Shown: one piece after another, positions 50,716-60,453 of the stretch
Layout: each line of letters opens with the position of its first letter
Position numbering within the stretch: the first letter of the stretch is position 1
From: an uncultured Bacteroides sp.
GTDB lineage: Bacteria; Bacteroidota; Bacteroidia; Bacteroidales; Bacteroidaceae
Direction: 5' to 3'
NCBI GenBank assembly: GCA_947038155.1
Contig: CAMQVH010000007.1
Coordinates: 62,001 to 126,000 of the forward strand
Length of the DNA stretch: 64,000 nt
The notes under the pieces: model-generated
The model's input: the letters and a program-made list of their open reading frames with translations, nothing else
What the model was told of the DNA's origin: nothing
Database searches by the model: none
Program-made: the position numbers and the translations under genes

Positions 50716-51647
50716 ATGCAATTTTCTGTTATTTTTCTTAAGTTGTTAAAATTAACCATTCTATCTTCATAAGGGGTATATTTATAATTCTCATACCCTG
50801 GATATGTTTTAAAACAATTAAGGAGAGTATAATCCCAATATATTTCAAAATTAATAGAATCTCCATAAAAGTTCCCTTTTTTATCAATATAGTATTCCAA
50901 TTTTTCCGTTGATAACATACGTTTATCTCCTCTAATTTTCCCTTTTATCCAATCGCTTTCATTATATGAAACAGTATCTCTACAATAATAAAGATATTGT
51001 GTATAATGTGATTCTATTTCCGAGTTTATTGTCTGATTTCTCCAAATATCAACATCATTTTTTTGTTTGTATTGATACGCGTGCATCATTTCATGCAACA
51101 AAGTTCCACTTTCCATATTAGGATTAAAAGTAATAACATTATTTATAGGAGAATATTTAGCACCTTTTTCTTTATCTGAAAAATTAAAGCTAATTTTGTT
51201 ATTGCTATTAAATATTTTAGATAATTCTTTATACAATCCTTCTCCCATACAATCATTTATTATCTTCTTTAGCATATTTTCCAGTTTCTTCCATTGTTCT
51301 TCTGTTAAATCGCCGGAAAAAATTTTTCTTGCGTTAGGAGCAGTCATAGGTTGAGTGCCTCCTTCCGGGGGAATAGGTACATAGCCACCATTACCTCCAT
51401 TACCGCCGCCGTTACCACCACCTTCACCGGGACCGGGATACCACGGTTCCTGTACATAAACAAGTTCGTCGTGACAACGTTCCACCGGCTCCCATTTTCC
51501 CACTTTACGACATTCTGTACCGAAGCCTAATCCATATTCCGGGTCTTCATAGGTAAATCCGTTACAATCATTGTATTCCACGTAAACAAATTCCGTGTAA
51601 CATACTCTCTGCATTTCCCATCCACGAGTCTTTATCTCCTCTTGCAT
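50712..51647 (-). CDS. Putative zinc metallopeptidase-like protein, apparently lacking a secretion signal (N-terminally truncated?)
   Basis: 311 aa; MESGTLLHEMMHAYQYKQ (HExxH); Cys/Tyr-rich N-terminus and Gly-rich linker PGPGEGGGNGGGNGGNGG; no signal peptide. Confidence 0.6.
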   Translation of the reverse strand: MQEEIKTRGWEMQRVCYTEFVYVEYNDCNGFTYEDPEYGLGFGTECRKVGKWEPVERCHDELVYVQEPWYPGPGEGGGNGGGNGGNGGYVPIPPEGGTQPMTAPNARKIFSGDLTEEQWKKLENMLKKIINDCMGEGLYKELSKIFNSNNKISFNFSDKEKGAKYSPINNVITFNPNMESGTLLHEMMHAYQYKQKNDVDIWRNQTINSEIESHYTQYLYYCRDTVSYNESDWIKGKIRGDKRMLSTEKLEYYIDKKGNFYGDSINFEIYWDYTLLNCFKTYPGYENYKYTPYEDRMVNFNNLRKITENCI

Positions 51648-51669
51648 ACGTACTCCCTCTTCCGGAAAT

Positions 51670-52175
51670 CAAGATTCCTCAGCCCTGAATCCATGAGGCC
51701 CGAAACCGGCAAGAGGCTTTTCTTTCACCATCTGCATAGTGACTTTCCAAATCAGCAACCTGCCGTCGGCAGAAGCAGCCTTGAAATGATACAGTCACCC
51801 CATGAACAACACAAGCACAACACATCCTGCCATTTTCCACCGCAAAGGAATATCAAAGCGTTTGCAGGCGGAAAATACGACAACGACCATCACGGCTATC
51901 CACGCCGAACAGCATCCAGCAAGCCACAAGTCTACAACGGTCAGCCGTGAGCCTGCTTCCTTCGCAGGCAGACAAGTTGCTGATATTCCTGCAATACCCG
52001 ACAAGAATATGCATACAAACAGAAACGATAGATGGATTTTATCAGGAATATCTTTCACAGGATTGAACGGCAGACTCAATATAAGAATGCCGACAGACAA
52101 AGAAACTATATTCTTCAACGTCCTCATGTATTCAAGTATTAGATATTCCTTACGGTCACAAATATAATAAAACAT
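51670..52175 (-). pseudogene. Degraded O-antigen ligase-like gene (copy of 33215..34843)
   Basis: 126-aa ORF 51795..52175 (membrane N-terminus) is interrupted; the downstream shifted frame reads YHFKAASADGRLLIWKVTMQMVKEKPLAGFGPHGFRAEES*, matching YWMKKDSADGRLLIWRCSADMIKDAPWFGHGVGSFEAR. Confidence 0.8.
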
Positions 52176-52332
52176 TCATAACAAACCACATACGCCACTC
52201 TTTTTTATTTCAAAAAGTATACATCAGCATCGTCCATCCCACTGCCCCGTCCCGCCACCGCGACGAATTAGCCGTTTCTCAGGCAAAATCTATTTTCCCG
52301 AAGCCTATTCCCTACCTCCCGCATTGCGAACA

Positions 52333-52386
52333 AGTATTCGTCTGACTATAGTTAACTATTCGTCTAACTATAGTCAGACGAATAGT
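52333..52386. repeat. 22-bp-spaced direct repeat ending in a near-perfect 32-bp palindrome
   Basis: AGTATTCGTCTGACTATAGTTA then ACTATTCGTCTAACTATAGTCAGACGAATAGT (one mismatched pair). Confidence 0.8.
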
Positions 52387-52523
52387 CGACCGAATGAAAA
52401 CAAACAGTTCCTAGACAGGCAACAACCAAACTCCAGCGATAAAACAAATAAACCATAGCATCCCCGCCTGCAAAGCATCTACGAAGCATCTTCATTTTCA
52501 AGCAATAAGCATTTAACAATCTG

Positions 52524-52549
52524 TTGAAAACTTCTCCGAAAGTTTTCAA
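52524..52549. promoter_or_regulatory. 10-bp perfect inverted repeat upstream of the dcw cluster
   Basis: TTGAAAACTT-ctccga-AAGTTTTCAA. Confidence 0.6.
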
Positions 52550-52579
52550 TGGGAAATGACGGGGAATTGTGGGGAATTT
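52550..52579 (+). promoter_or_regulatory. Three decameric MraZ-box-like repeats
   Basis: TGGGAAATGA CGGGGAATTG TGGGGAATTT, exact 10-bp period, upstream of a TACTTTTA -7-like box (52582..52589). Confidence 0.5.
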
Positions 52580-52643
52580 CATACTTTTACAGCCACTTTT
52601 TATAATAAGGTAGTGAGATGTTTTTTTTAAGAGACAAAGAAGG

Positions 52644-53573
52644 ATGGAAAAAGACAAGATGGAAAAAGACGAACTGATATATCACGTTCCGGTGTTACTC
52701 AAAGAAAGCGTCGACGGGATGAATATCCAGCCGGACGGAACGTATGTAGACGTTACATTCGGAGGAGCGGGACATTCGCGCGAGATTCTTTCACGGCTCG
52801 GCGAAGGCGGACGCCTCCTGGGATTCGACCAGGACGAGGATGCCGAGCGGAATATTGTCGACGACCCCCATTTTATCTTTGTGCGCAGCAACTTCCGCTA
52901 CCTGCACAATTTCCTGCGCTATCACGACATCGAACAGGTGGATGCGATTCTCGCCGACCTCGGTGTGTCTTCCCACCACTTTGATGACAGCGAACGCGGC
53001 TTCTCTTTCCGTTTCGACGGAGAACTGGATATGCGTATGAACAAGCGTGCAGGAGTTACGGCGGCAGACATCGTAAACACGTACGAAGAAGAGCGTCTCG
53101 CAAACATTCTCTACCTGTATGGAGAACTTAAAAACAGCCGCAAACTGGCTTCTGTCATTGTCAAAGCCCGAAACGGACAGCCCATCCGTACTATCGGAGA
53201 GTTTCTGGAAATCATCAAACCGCTTTTCGGCCGTGAACGGGAGAAGAAAGAACTTGCAAAGGTATTCCAGGCATTGCGGATTGAAGTGAACCAGGAGATG
53301 GAAGCGCTGAAAGAGATGCTGCTCGCGGCAACCGAAGCGTTAAAACCGGGTGGCAGACTGGTAGTTATCACTTATCACTCACTGGAAGACCGCATGGTGA
53401 AGAACATCATGAAGACAGGCAACGTGGAAGGTAAGGCAGAGACAGACTTCTTCGGCAACCTGCAAACTCCCTTCCGCCTAGTCAACAATAAGGTGATTGT
53501 GCCCTGCGAGGCAGAAATAGAAAGAAACCCGCGGTCGAGAAGCGCCAAGTTACGAATTGCAGAAAAGAAATAA
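52644..53573 (+). CDS. rsmH: 16S rRNA (cytosine(1402)-N(4))-methyltransferase
   Basis: 309 aa; YHVPVLLKESVDGMNIQPDGTYVDVTFGGAGHSREIL, LADLGVSSHHFDDSERGFSFRFDGELDMRM, RNPRSRSAKLR. Confidence 0.97.
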   Translation: MEKDKMEKDELIYHVPVLLKESVDGMNIQPDGTYVDVTFGGAGHSREILSRLGEGGRLLGFDQDEDAERNIVDDPHFIFVRSNFRYLHNFLRYHDIEQVDAILADLGVSSHHFDDSERGFSFRFDGELDMRMNKRAGVTAADIVNTYEEERLANILYLYGELKNSRKLASVIVKARNGQPIRTIGEFLEIIKPLFGREREKKELAKVFQALRIEVNQEMEALKEMLLAATEALKPGGRLVVITYHSLEDRMVKNIMKTGNVEGKAETDFFGNLQTPFRLVNNKVIVPCEAEIERNPRSRSAKLRIAEKK

Positions 53574-53579
53574 GAGAAA

Positions 53580-53945
53580 ATGGAAAAAGAAAAAGAAGAA
53601 GCAGTAAACAAGAAGGCAGAAGAGGGCAAGAAGAAAAAACGCACTTCGCTGAAAAGCATCCTGGGTGGAGACATTCTGGCCACCGACTTTTTCCGTCGCC
53701 AGACCAAACTACTGGTTCTTATCATGGTGTTCATCATCTTCTACATCCACAACCGCTATGCCAGCCAGCAGCAGCAGATTGAGATAGACCGTTTGAAAAA
53801 GGAACTGATAGATATTAAGTATGACGCACTGACACGCAGCTCGGAACTGATGGAGAAGAGCCGCCAGTCGCGCATCGAAGAATATATATCAAGTAAGGAA
53901 AGTGATTTGCAGACATCGACCAATCCCCCTTACCTTATTAAATAA
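53580..53945 (+). CDS. FtsL-like cell division protein
   Basis: 121 aa between rsmH and ftsI; basic N-terminus, one TM (LLVLIMVFIIFYIHN), coiled coil. Confidence 0.8.
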   Translation: MEKEKEEAVNKKAEEGKKKKRTSLKSILGGDILATDFFRRQTKLLVLIMVFIIFYIHNRYASQQQQIEIDRLKKELIDIKYDALTRSSELMEKSRQSRIEEYISSKESDLQTSTNPPYLIK

Positions 53946-54000
53946 GTAGAGAATAGAGAATTGAAAATTGAGAGCAGAGAGTTTTTAAAAGACAAGCACT

Positions 54001-56154
54001 GTGGCAGTTAACAAAAAAAATATAATGACCCGTTATTTCTTCGTCATCCTCCTGATGGCGTTGACAGGCGTGGCAATTGTCGTGAAGGCAGGCATCACCA
54101 TGTTTGCCGACCGCCAGTATTGGCAGGACGTGGCCGACCGTTTCGTAAAGGAAAACGTGACGGTGAAACCCAACCGCGGAAACATTATCTCTTCCGACGG
54201 CAAACTGATGGCTAGCTCCCTGCCCGAATACAGGATATATATGGACTTTATGTCCGGTGAAAAGGACGAGAAACGCAGAAAGAAAGACCAGGCACGACGG
54301 GATTCCATCCTTACCGCCAACATGGATTCAATCTGCATCGGACTTCATAAGATATTCCCGGATAAGAGCGTAGCCCAATTCAAGGCACATCTGAAGAAAG
54401 GACGCCAGGCGAAAAGCCGCAATTACCTGATTTATCCGAAACGCATCTCTTATATACAATATAAAGAGGTAAAGAGATTGCCGGTCTTCTGCTTGAACCG
54501 CTACAAAGGGGGATTCAAGGAACTGGCTTACAACCAACGGAAGAAGCCTTTCGGTTCACTGGCGGCGCGTACGCTAGGCGATGTGTATGCCGACACCGCG
54601 AAAGGAGCGAGAAACGGTATCGAACTTGCCTTCGATACGATTCTGAAAGGACGGGACGGATTGACCCACCGCCAGAAAGTGATGAACAAATACCTGAACA
54701 TCGTAGATGTGCCGCCGGTTGACGGTTGCGACCTCATATCTACCATCGACGTAGGCATGCAGGATATTTGCGAGAAAGCACTGGTAGACAAGCTAAAAGA
54801 ACTGAATGCCAGCGTGGGGGTCGTTGTATTGATGGAGGTGGCTACCGGAGAAGTGAAAGCCATCGTTAATATGATGCAGGGCAAAGACGGTGGGTATTAC
54901 GAGATGCGCAATAATGCCATCAGCGATATGCTCGAACCGGGGTCAACTTTCAAGACGGCTTCTATTATGGTGGCCCTCGAAGACGGGAAAATCACTCCGG
55001 ACTATGTAGTGGATACCGGCAACGGGCAAATGCCGATGCACGGCCGTGTGATGAAAGACCACAACTGGCATCGCGGAGGATACGGTAAATTAACGGTTAC
55101 CGAGATTTTGGAAGTGTCTTCCAATGTCGGTACATCTTATATTATAGACCATTTCTACGGCAGCAACCCGCAGAAGTTCATCGATGGATTGAGACGTATG
55201 AGCATCGACCAGCCTCTTCACCTGCAAATTGCGGGAGAAGGCAAGCCGAACATTCGCGGTCCGAAAGAGAGAAGTTATTTCTCCAAAACCGCCCTGCCAT
55301 GGATGAGTATCGGTTATGAGACGCAAGTCCCGCCGATTAATATTCTTACATTCTATAATGGAATAGCGAATAATGGGGTGACGGTACGTCCGAAATTCGT
55401 AAAAGCTGCGGTGAAAGACGGGGAAATAGTGAAAGAGTATCCGACAGAAGTTATCAATCCGAAGATTTGTTCGGACAAGACATTGACACAAATCCGTGAG
55501 ATTCTACGGAAAGTGGTAGGCGAAGGACTTGCCAAACCCGCGGGTAGCAAGCAATTCCACGTTTCGGGTAAGACCGGAACGGCACAGATTTCACAGGGAG
55601 CGGCCGGATACAAGACAGGAAGAACAAACTATCTTGTTAGTTTCTGCGGTTATTTCCCGTCGGAAGCGCCCAAATATAGTATGATTGTTTCCATTCAGAA
55701 ACCGGGCTTGCCGGCATCAGGTGGTCTGATGGCAGGCAGCGTATTCAGCAAAATCGCCGAAAGGGTGTACGCCAAAGACCTGCGTTTGCCTCTTACCAAC
55801 GCGATTGACACGAATTCCGTAGTCATTCCCAATGTAAAAGCGGGAGAAATGAGGGAAACACAACGGGTGCTGGAAGAACTGAATATTCAGGTTCAGGGCA
55901 AAATAGCCGACACGGGAAAAGAGGTGTGGGGGAATACCCATTCGGCCCCCCAGGCGGTAGTTCTCGAAAGCCGGAGCAATATGCAGAATTTCGTGCCGAG
56001 CGTTATAGGCATGGGGGCGAAAGATGCCGTGTACCTGCTGGAGAGTAAAGGATTAAAAGTACATTTGGTTGGGGTCGGCAAGGTGAAAAGCCAGTCGATA
56101 GCCAACGGAACGATAGTAAAGAAGGGGCAGACGATTACCCTTTCCATGCATTAA
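54001..56154 (+). CDS. ftsI: Penicillin-binding protein / peptidoglycan transpeptidase FtsI with PASTA domain
   Basis: 717 aa, GTG start; EPGSTFKTASIM (SxxK), SSN, KTGTAQ; PASTA-like C-terminus. Confidence 0.95.
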   Translation: MAVNKKNIMTRYFFVILLMALTGVAIVVKAGITMFADRQYWQDVADRFVKENVTVKPNRGNIISSDGKLMASSLPEYRIYMDFMSGEKDEKRRKKDQARRDSILTANMDSICIGLHKIFPDKSVAQFKAHLKKGRQAKSRNYLIYPKRISYIQYKEVKRLPVFCLNRYKGGFKELAYNQRKKPFGSLAARTLGDVYADTAKGARNGIELAFDTILKGRDGLTHRQKVMNKYLNIVDVPPVDGCDLISTIDVGMQDICEKALVDKLKELNASVGVVVLMEVATGEVKAIVNMMQGKDGGYYEMRNNAISDMLEPGSTFKTASIMVALEDGKITPDYVVDTGNGQMPMHGRVMKDHNWHRGGYGKLTVTEILEVSSNVGTSYIIDHFYGSNPQKFIDGLRRMSIDQPLHLQIAGEGKPNIRGPKERSYFSKTALPWMSIGYETQVPPINILTFYNGIANNGVTVRPKFVKAAVKDGEIVKEYPTEVINPKICSDKTLTQIREILRKVVGEGLAKPAGSKQFHVSGKTGTAQISQGAAGYKTGRTNYLVSFCGYFPSEAPKYSMIVSIQKPGLPASGGLMAGSVFSKIAERVYAKDLRLPLTNAIDTNSVVIPNVKAGEMRETQRVLEELNIQVQGKIADTGKEVWGNTHSAPQAVVLESRSNMQNFVPSVIGMGAKDAVYLLESKGLKVHLVGVGKVKSQSIANGTIVKKGQTITLSMH

Positions 56155-56184
56155 AAGTAAAATCAAGTATTTAAAAAAGAGACT

Positions 56185-57633
56185 ATGTTGCTAAACAAGT
56201 TACTGAAAGCAATTCAACCGGTACGGATAACCGGGGATTCAGACATAGAAATCACCGGAATCAACATTGATTCCCGTTTAGTAGAAGCCGGTCAACTATT
56301 CATGGCTATACGCGGCACACAAGCCGACGGCCATGCCTATATACCTGCTGCCATCAAAAAAGGAGCTGCCGCCATCCTTTGCGAGGATATGCCGGAAGAG
56401 CCTGTGGCAGGGGTTACTTATGTCCAGGTAAAAGACAGCGAAGATGCGACAGGTAAAATCGCCACTACATTCTATGGAGACCCGACTTCCAAGCTCGAAC
56501 TGGTCGGTGTCACCGGAACAAACGGCAAGACAACTATCGCCACCTTATTATATAATACATTCCGTTACTTCGGATATAAGGTGGGGCTTATCTCTACCGT
56601 TTGCAACTATATCGACGATGAAGCTATCCCGACAGAACATACTACGCCCGACCCCATCACGCTGAACCGCTTGTTGGGACGGATGGCGGATGAAGGATGC
56701 AAATATGTGTTCATGGAAGTCAGCTCCCACTCGATTGCACAGAAACGTATCAGCGGACTGAAATTCGCGGGGGGTATCTTCACCAATCTCACCCGTGACC
56801 ATCTCGATTACCACAAGACAGTAGAGAATTATCTGAAGGCCAAGAAGAAATTCTTCGACGATATGCCGAAGAATGCATTCTCTCTTACCAACCTCGACGA
56901 CAAGAACGGACTGGTAATGACACAGAACACACATGCCAAAGTATATACTTATTCATTGAGAAGCCTCAGCGATTTTAAAGGTCGGGTGTTGGAATCCCAT
57001 TTCGAAGGAATGCTGCTTGATTTCAATAACCACGAGCTGGCTGTCCAGTTTATAGGCAAATTCAATGCTTCCAATCTATTGGCAGTGTTCGGGGCTGCCG
57101 TCCTGCTTGGCAAGAAAGAAGAAGAGGTGCTTGTCGCTCTCAGTACACTTCATCCGGTGGCAGGACGCTTTGACGCTATCCGTTCGCCAAAAGGCATTAC
57201 GGCGATTGTGGACTATGCCCACACTCCGGATGCGCTTATCAACGTGTTGAACGCTATCCACGGAGTGCTCGAAGGAAAAGGAAAAGTCATCACCGTGGTA
57301 GGTGCAGGCGGCAACCGCGACAAAGGGAAACGCCCCATCATGGCGAAAGAAGCAGCCAAAGCCAGTGACCGAGTTATCATCACTTCCGACAATCCCCGTT
57401 GTGAAGAACCGCAGGATATCATCAATGATATGCTGGCAGGACTGGATGCCGAGGATATGAAGAAGACACTAAGCATTGCCGACCGTAAGGAAGCAATCCG
57501 CACGGCTTGTATGCTGGCAGAAAAAGGAGACGTAATACTCGTTGCCGGAAAAGGACACGAGAATTACCAGGAGATAAAAGGCGTGAAACATCACTTCGAC
57601 GACAAGGAAGTACTCAAAGAGGTATTCCAATAA
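56185..57633 (+). CDS. murE: UDP-N-acetylmuramoyl-L-alanyl-D-glutamate--2,6-diaminopimelate ligase
   Basis: 482 aa; [38 protein letters not shown]. Confidence 0.96.
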   Translation: MLLNKLLKAIQPVRITGDSDIEITGINIDSRLVEAGQLFMAIRGTQADGHAYIPAAIKKGAAAILCEDMPEEPVAGVTYVQVKDSEDATGKIATTFYGDPTSKLELVGVTGTNGKTTIATLLYNTFRYFGYKVGLISTVCNYIDDEAIPTEHTTPDPITLNRLLGRMADEGCKYVFMEVSSHSIAQKRISGLKFAGGIFTNLTRDHLDYHKTVENYLKAKKKFFDDMPKNAFSLTNLDDKNGLVMTQNTHAKVYTYSLRSLSDFKGRVLESHFEGMLLDFNNHELAVQFIGKFNASNLLAVFGAAVLLGKKEEEVLVALSTLHPVAGRFDAIRSPKGITAIVDYAHTPDALINVLNAIHGVLEGKGKVITVVGAGGNRDKGKRPIMAKEAAKASDRVIITSDNPRCEEPQDIINDMLAGLDAEDMKKTLSIADRKEAIRTACMLAEKGDVILVAGKGHENYQEIKGVKHHFDDKEVLKEVFQ

Positions 57634-57695
57634 CGTCGTCTGCATAGTAAATTGTAAAATCGTAAATTGTAAATCGTAAAACAGTAAATTTCATC

Positions 57696-58964
57696 ATGCT
57701 ATATTATCTGTTTGAATGGCTGCAAAAGCTCAATTTTCCCGGAGCGGGAATGTTTGGTTACACCTCATTCCGTGCTTTGATGGCTGTCATCTTCGCATTG
57801 CTTATTTCAAGTATATGGGGAGACAGGTTTATCAACCTGCTGAAGAAGAAGCAAATAACGGAAACGCAGCGTGACTCGAAGATTGACCCGTTCGGTGTCA
57901 ACAAGGTAGGTGTGCCGAGCATGGGCGGTGTCATTATTATTATAGCCATTCTCATCCCCTGCCTATTATTGGGCAAACTGGAGAACATATATATGATATT
58001 GATGCTGATAACCACCATATGGCTGGGCTCACTCGGATTTGCCGACGACTATATAAAAATCTTCAAGAAAGACAAGGAAGGATTGCACGGCAAGTTCAAA
58101 ATCATCGGACAGGTAGGTCTGGGATTGATTGTCGGGCTTACTTTATATCTAAGCCCGGATGTGGTAATCCGCGAAAATATCGAAGTACATACTCCGGGAC
58201 AGGAAATGGAAGTGATACATGGGACAAACGACTTGAAATCGACCCAGACTACCATTCCTTTCTTCAAGAGCAACAACCTTGACTATGCCGATCTGGTCTC
58301 TTTCATGGGTGAGTACACACAGGCAGCCGGATGGATACTGTTCGTCATCATCACCATCTTTGTGGTTACCGCCGTATCCAATGGTGCCAACCTGAACGAT
58401 GGAATGGACGGAATGGCAGCAGGAAATTCCGCCATCATCGGAGCTACGCTAGGCATATTGGCCTACGTTTCGTCGCATATCGAGTTTGCGAGTTATCTGA
58501 ACATCATGTATATCCCCGGCTCGGAAGAACTGGTAATCTATATCTGTGCCTTCATCGGTGCACTTATCGGTTTCCTTTGGTATAATGCCTATCCGGCACA
58601 AGTATTCATGGGCGACACCGGCAGTCTGACAATAGGCGGCATCATCGCCGTATTCGCCATTATCATCCACAAAGAGCTGTTGATACCGATTCTTTGCGGT
58701 GTATTCCTCGTGGAAAACCTGTCGGTCATCCTGCAACGGGCTTACTATAAGGCAGGCAAGCGGAAAGGAGTGAAACAACGGTTGTTCAAACGAACCCCGA
58801 TTCACGACCACTTCCGCACTTCCATGAACCTGATAGAACCTGGCTGCACAGTCAAGTTCACCAAACCCGACCAACTGTTTCACGAATCAAAAATTACCGT
58901 CCGCTTCTGGATTGTAACGATTGTTCTGGCAGCCATAACAATTATAACGCTAAAGATAAGATAG
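57696..58964 (+). CDS. mraY: Phospho-N-acetylmuramoyl-pentapeptide-transferase
   Basis: 422 aa; GVPSMGGVIIII, GFADDYIKI, NGANLNDGMDGMAAG, FMGDTGSLTIGG, HDHF. Confidence 0.97.
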   Translation: MLYYLFEWLQKLNFPGAGMFGYTSFRALMAVIFALLISSIWGDRFINLLKKKQITETQRDSKIDPFGVNKVGVPSMGGVIIIIAILIPCLLLGKLENIYMILMLITTIWLGSLGFADDYIKIFKKDKEGLHGKFKIIGQVGLGLIVGLTLYLSPDVVIRENIEVHTPGQEMEVIHGTNDLKSTQTTIPFFKSNNLDYADLVSFMGEYTQAAGWILFVIITIFVVTAVSNGANLNDGMDGMAAGNSAIIGATLGILAYVSSHIEFASYLNIMYIPGSEELVIYICAFIGALIGFLWYNAYPAQVFMGDTGSLTIGGIIAVFAIIIHKELLIPILCGVFLVENLSVILQRAYYKAGKRKGVKQRLFKRTPIHDHFRTSMNLIEPGCTVKFTKPDQLFHESKITVRFWIVTIVLAAITIITLKIR

Positions 58965-59103
58965 CCGGCAAGGTGCCGGAGCCGGGTTTCCATTCGGAAG
59001 CCAAGTTTTTATAGAGAATATTAACCCGATTATTAACCTTTAAAGAATGTGCACAACCAATAAAGCAATTCAGCATATTGAAAACAAGAGCACATTATTG
59101 TAG

Positions 59104-60438
59104 ATGAAAAGAATAGTAATTTTAGGAGCTGGCGAAAGCGGCGCAGGTGCAGCCGTACTCGCAAAAGTCAAAGGATTTGAGACATTTGTTTCGGACATGT
59201 CCGCTATCAAGGACAAGTACAAGAAACTTCTCGACAGCTACAACATCGCCTGGGAAGAAGGACACCACACCGAAGAACTCATTCTGAATGCCGACGAGGT
59301 TATCAAAAGCCCCGGTATCCCGAATGACGCCCCGCTCATCCTGAAACTGAAAGCTCAAGGTACTCCGGTCATATCAGAGATTGAGTTTGCCGGACGCTAT
59401 ACGAACGCCAAGATGATTTGTATCACCGGCTCGAACGGGAAGACAACCACGACTTCCCTGATTTACCATATCTTCAAAAGTGCAGGTCTGAACGTAGGTC
59501 TGGCAGGCAACATCGGCAAAAGCCTTGCTCTGCAGGTGGCCGAGGACTACCATGATTATTACATCATCGAACTGAGTTCTTTCCAGTTGGACAATATGTA
59601 CAACTTCCGTGCGAACATCGCCGTATTGATGAACATCACCCCGGACCACCTCGACCGTTACGACCACTGCATGCAGAATTACATCGACGCAAAATTCCGC
59701 ATCACCCGGAATCAAACTCCGGACGATGCCTTCATCTTCTGGAACGACGACCCTATCATCAAACGCGAACTGGCGAAACATGGCCTGAAAGCCCATCTGT
59801 ATCCTTTCGCCGCAGTGAAAGAAGACGGAGCCATCGCCTACGTTGAAGACCACGAAGTGAAAATCACCGAACCGATTGCCTTCAACATGGAGCAGGAAGA
59901 ACTGGCTCTGACTGGACAACATAACTTATACAACTCCCTGGCAGCCGGCATCTCGGCCAACCTGGCAGGTATCGCCAAAGAGAATATCCGCAAAGCCCTC
60001 TCCGACTTCAAGGGAGTGGAGCACCGTCTGGAAAAGGTGGCGCGTGTCCGCGGAATTGACTTTATCAACGACTCGAAAGCCACGAATGTCAACTCCTGCT
60101 GGTATGCCCTGCAAAGCATGACCACCAAAACGGTATTGATTCTCGGCGGCAAAGATAAGGGAAACGATTATACGGAAATAGAAGATTTGGTACGCGAGAA
60201 GTGTTCGGCACTCGTATACCTGGGGCTGCATAACGAGAAACTTCACGAATTCTTCGACCGCCTCGGCCTCCCCGTAGCAGACGTGCAAACCGGCATGAAA
60301 GATGCCGTAGAAGCCGCCTACAAACTGGCTAAGAAAGGAGAAACCGTATTATTAAGCCCCTGCTGCGCTTCCTTCGACCTCTTCAAGAGCTACGAAGACC
60401 GTGGCGACCAGTTCAAAGAATGTGTAAGAGAACTTTAA
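59104..60438 (+). CDS. murD: UDP-N-acetylmuramoylalanine--D-glutamate ligase
   Basis: 444 aa; ITGSNGKTTTTSLIYH, LSSFQLDNM, NDSKATNVNS. Confidence 0.97.
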   Translation: MKRIVILGAGESGAGAAVLAKVKGFETFVSDMSAIKDKYKKLLDSYNIAWEEGHHTEELILNADEVIKSPGIPNDAPLILKLKAQGTPVISEIEFAGRYTNAKMICITGSNGKTTTTSLIYHIFKSAGLNVGLAGNIGKSLALQVAEDYHDYYIIELSSFQLDNMYNFRANIAVLMNITPDHLDRYDHCMQNYIDAKFRITRNQTPDDAFIFWNDDPIIKRELAKHGLKAHLYPFAAVKEDGAIAYVEDHEVKITEPIAFNMEQEELALTGQHNLYNSLAAGISANLAGIAKENIRKALSDFKGVEHRLEKVARVRGIDFINDSKATNVNSCWYALQSMTTKTVLILGGKDKGNDYTEIEDLVREKCSALVYLGLHNEKLHEFFDRLGLPVADVQTGMKDAVEAAYKLAKKGETVLLSPCCASFDLFKSYEDRGDQFKECVREL

Positions 60439-60453
60439 ACAACGTTTAGTAAA

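Noticed and set aside
59374-59922. Long antisense ORF within murD (and similar ones throughout rsmH-murG)
   Set aside because: Antisense open frames are expected in this GC-richer, codon-biased stretch; no domain or start-site evidence.
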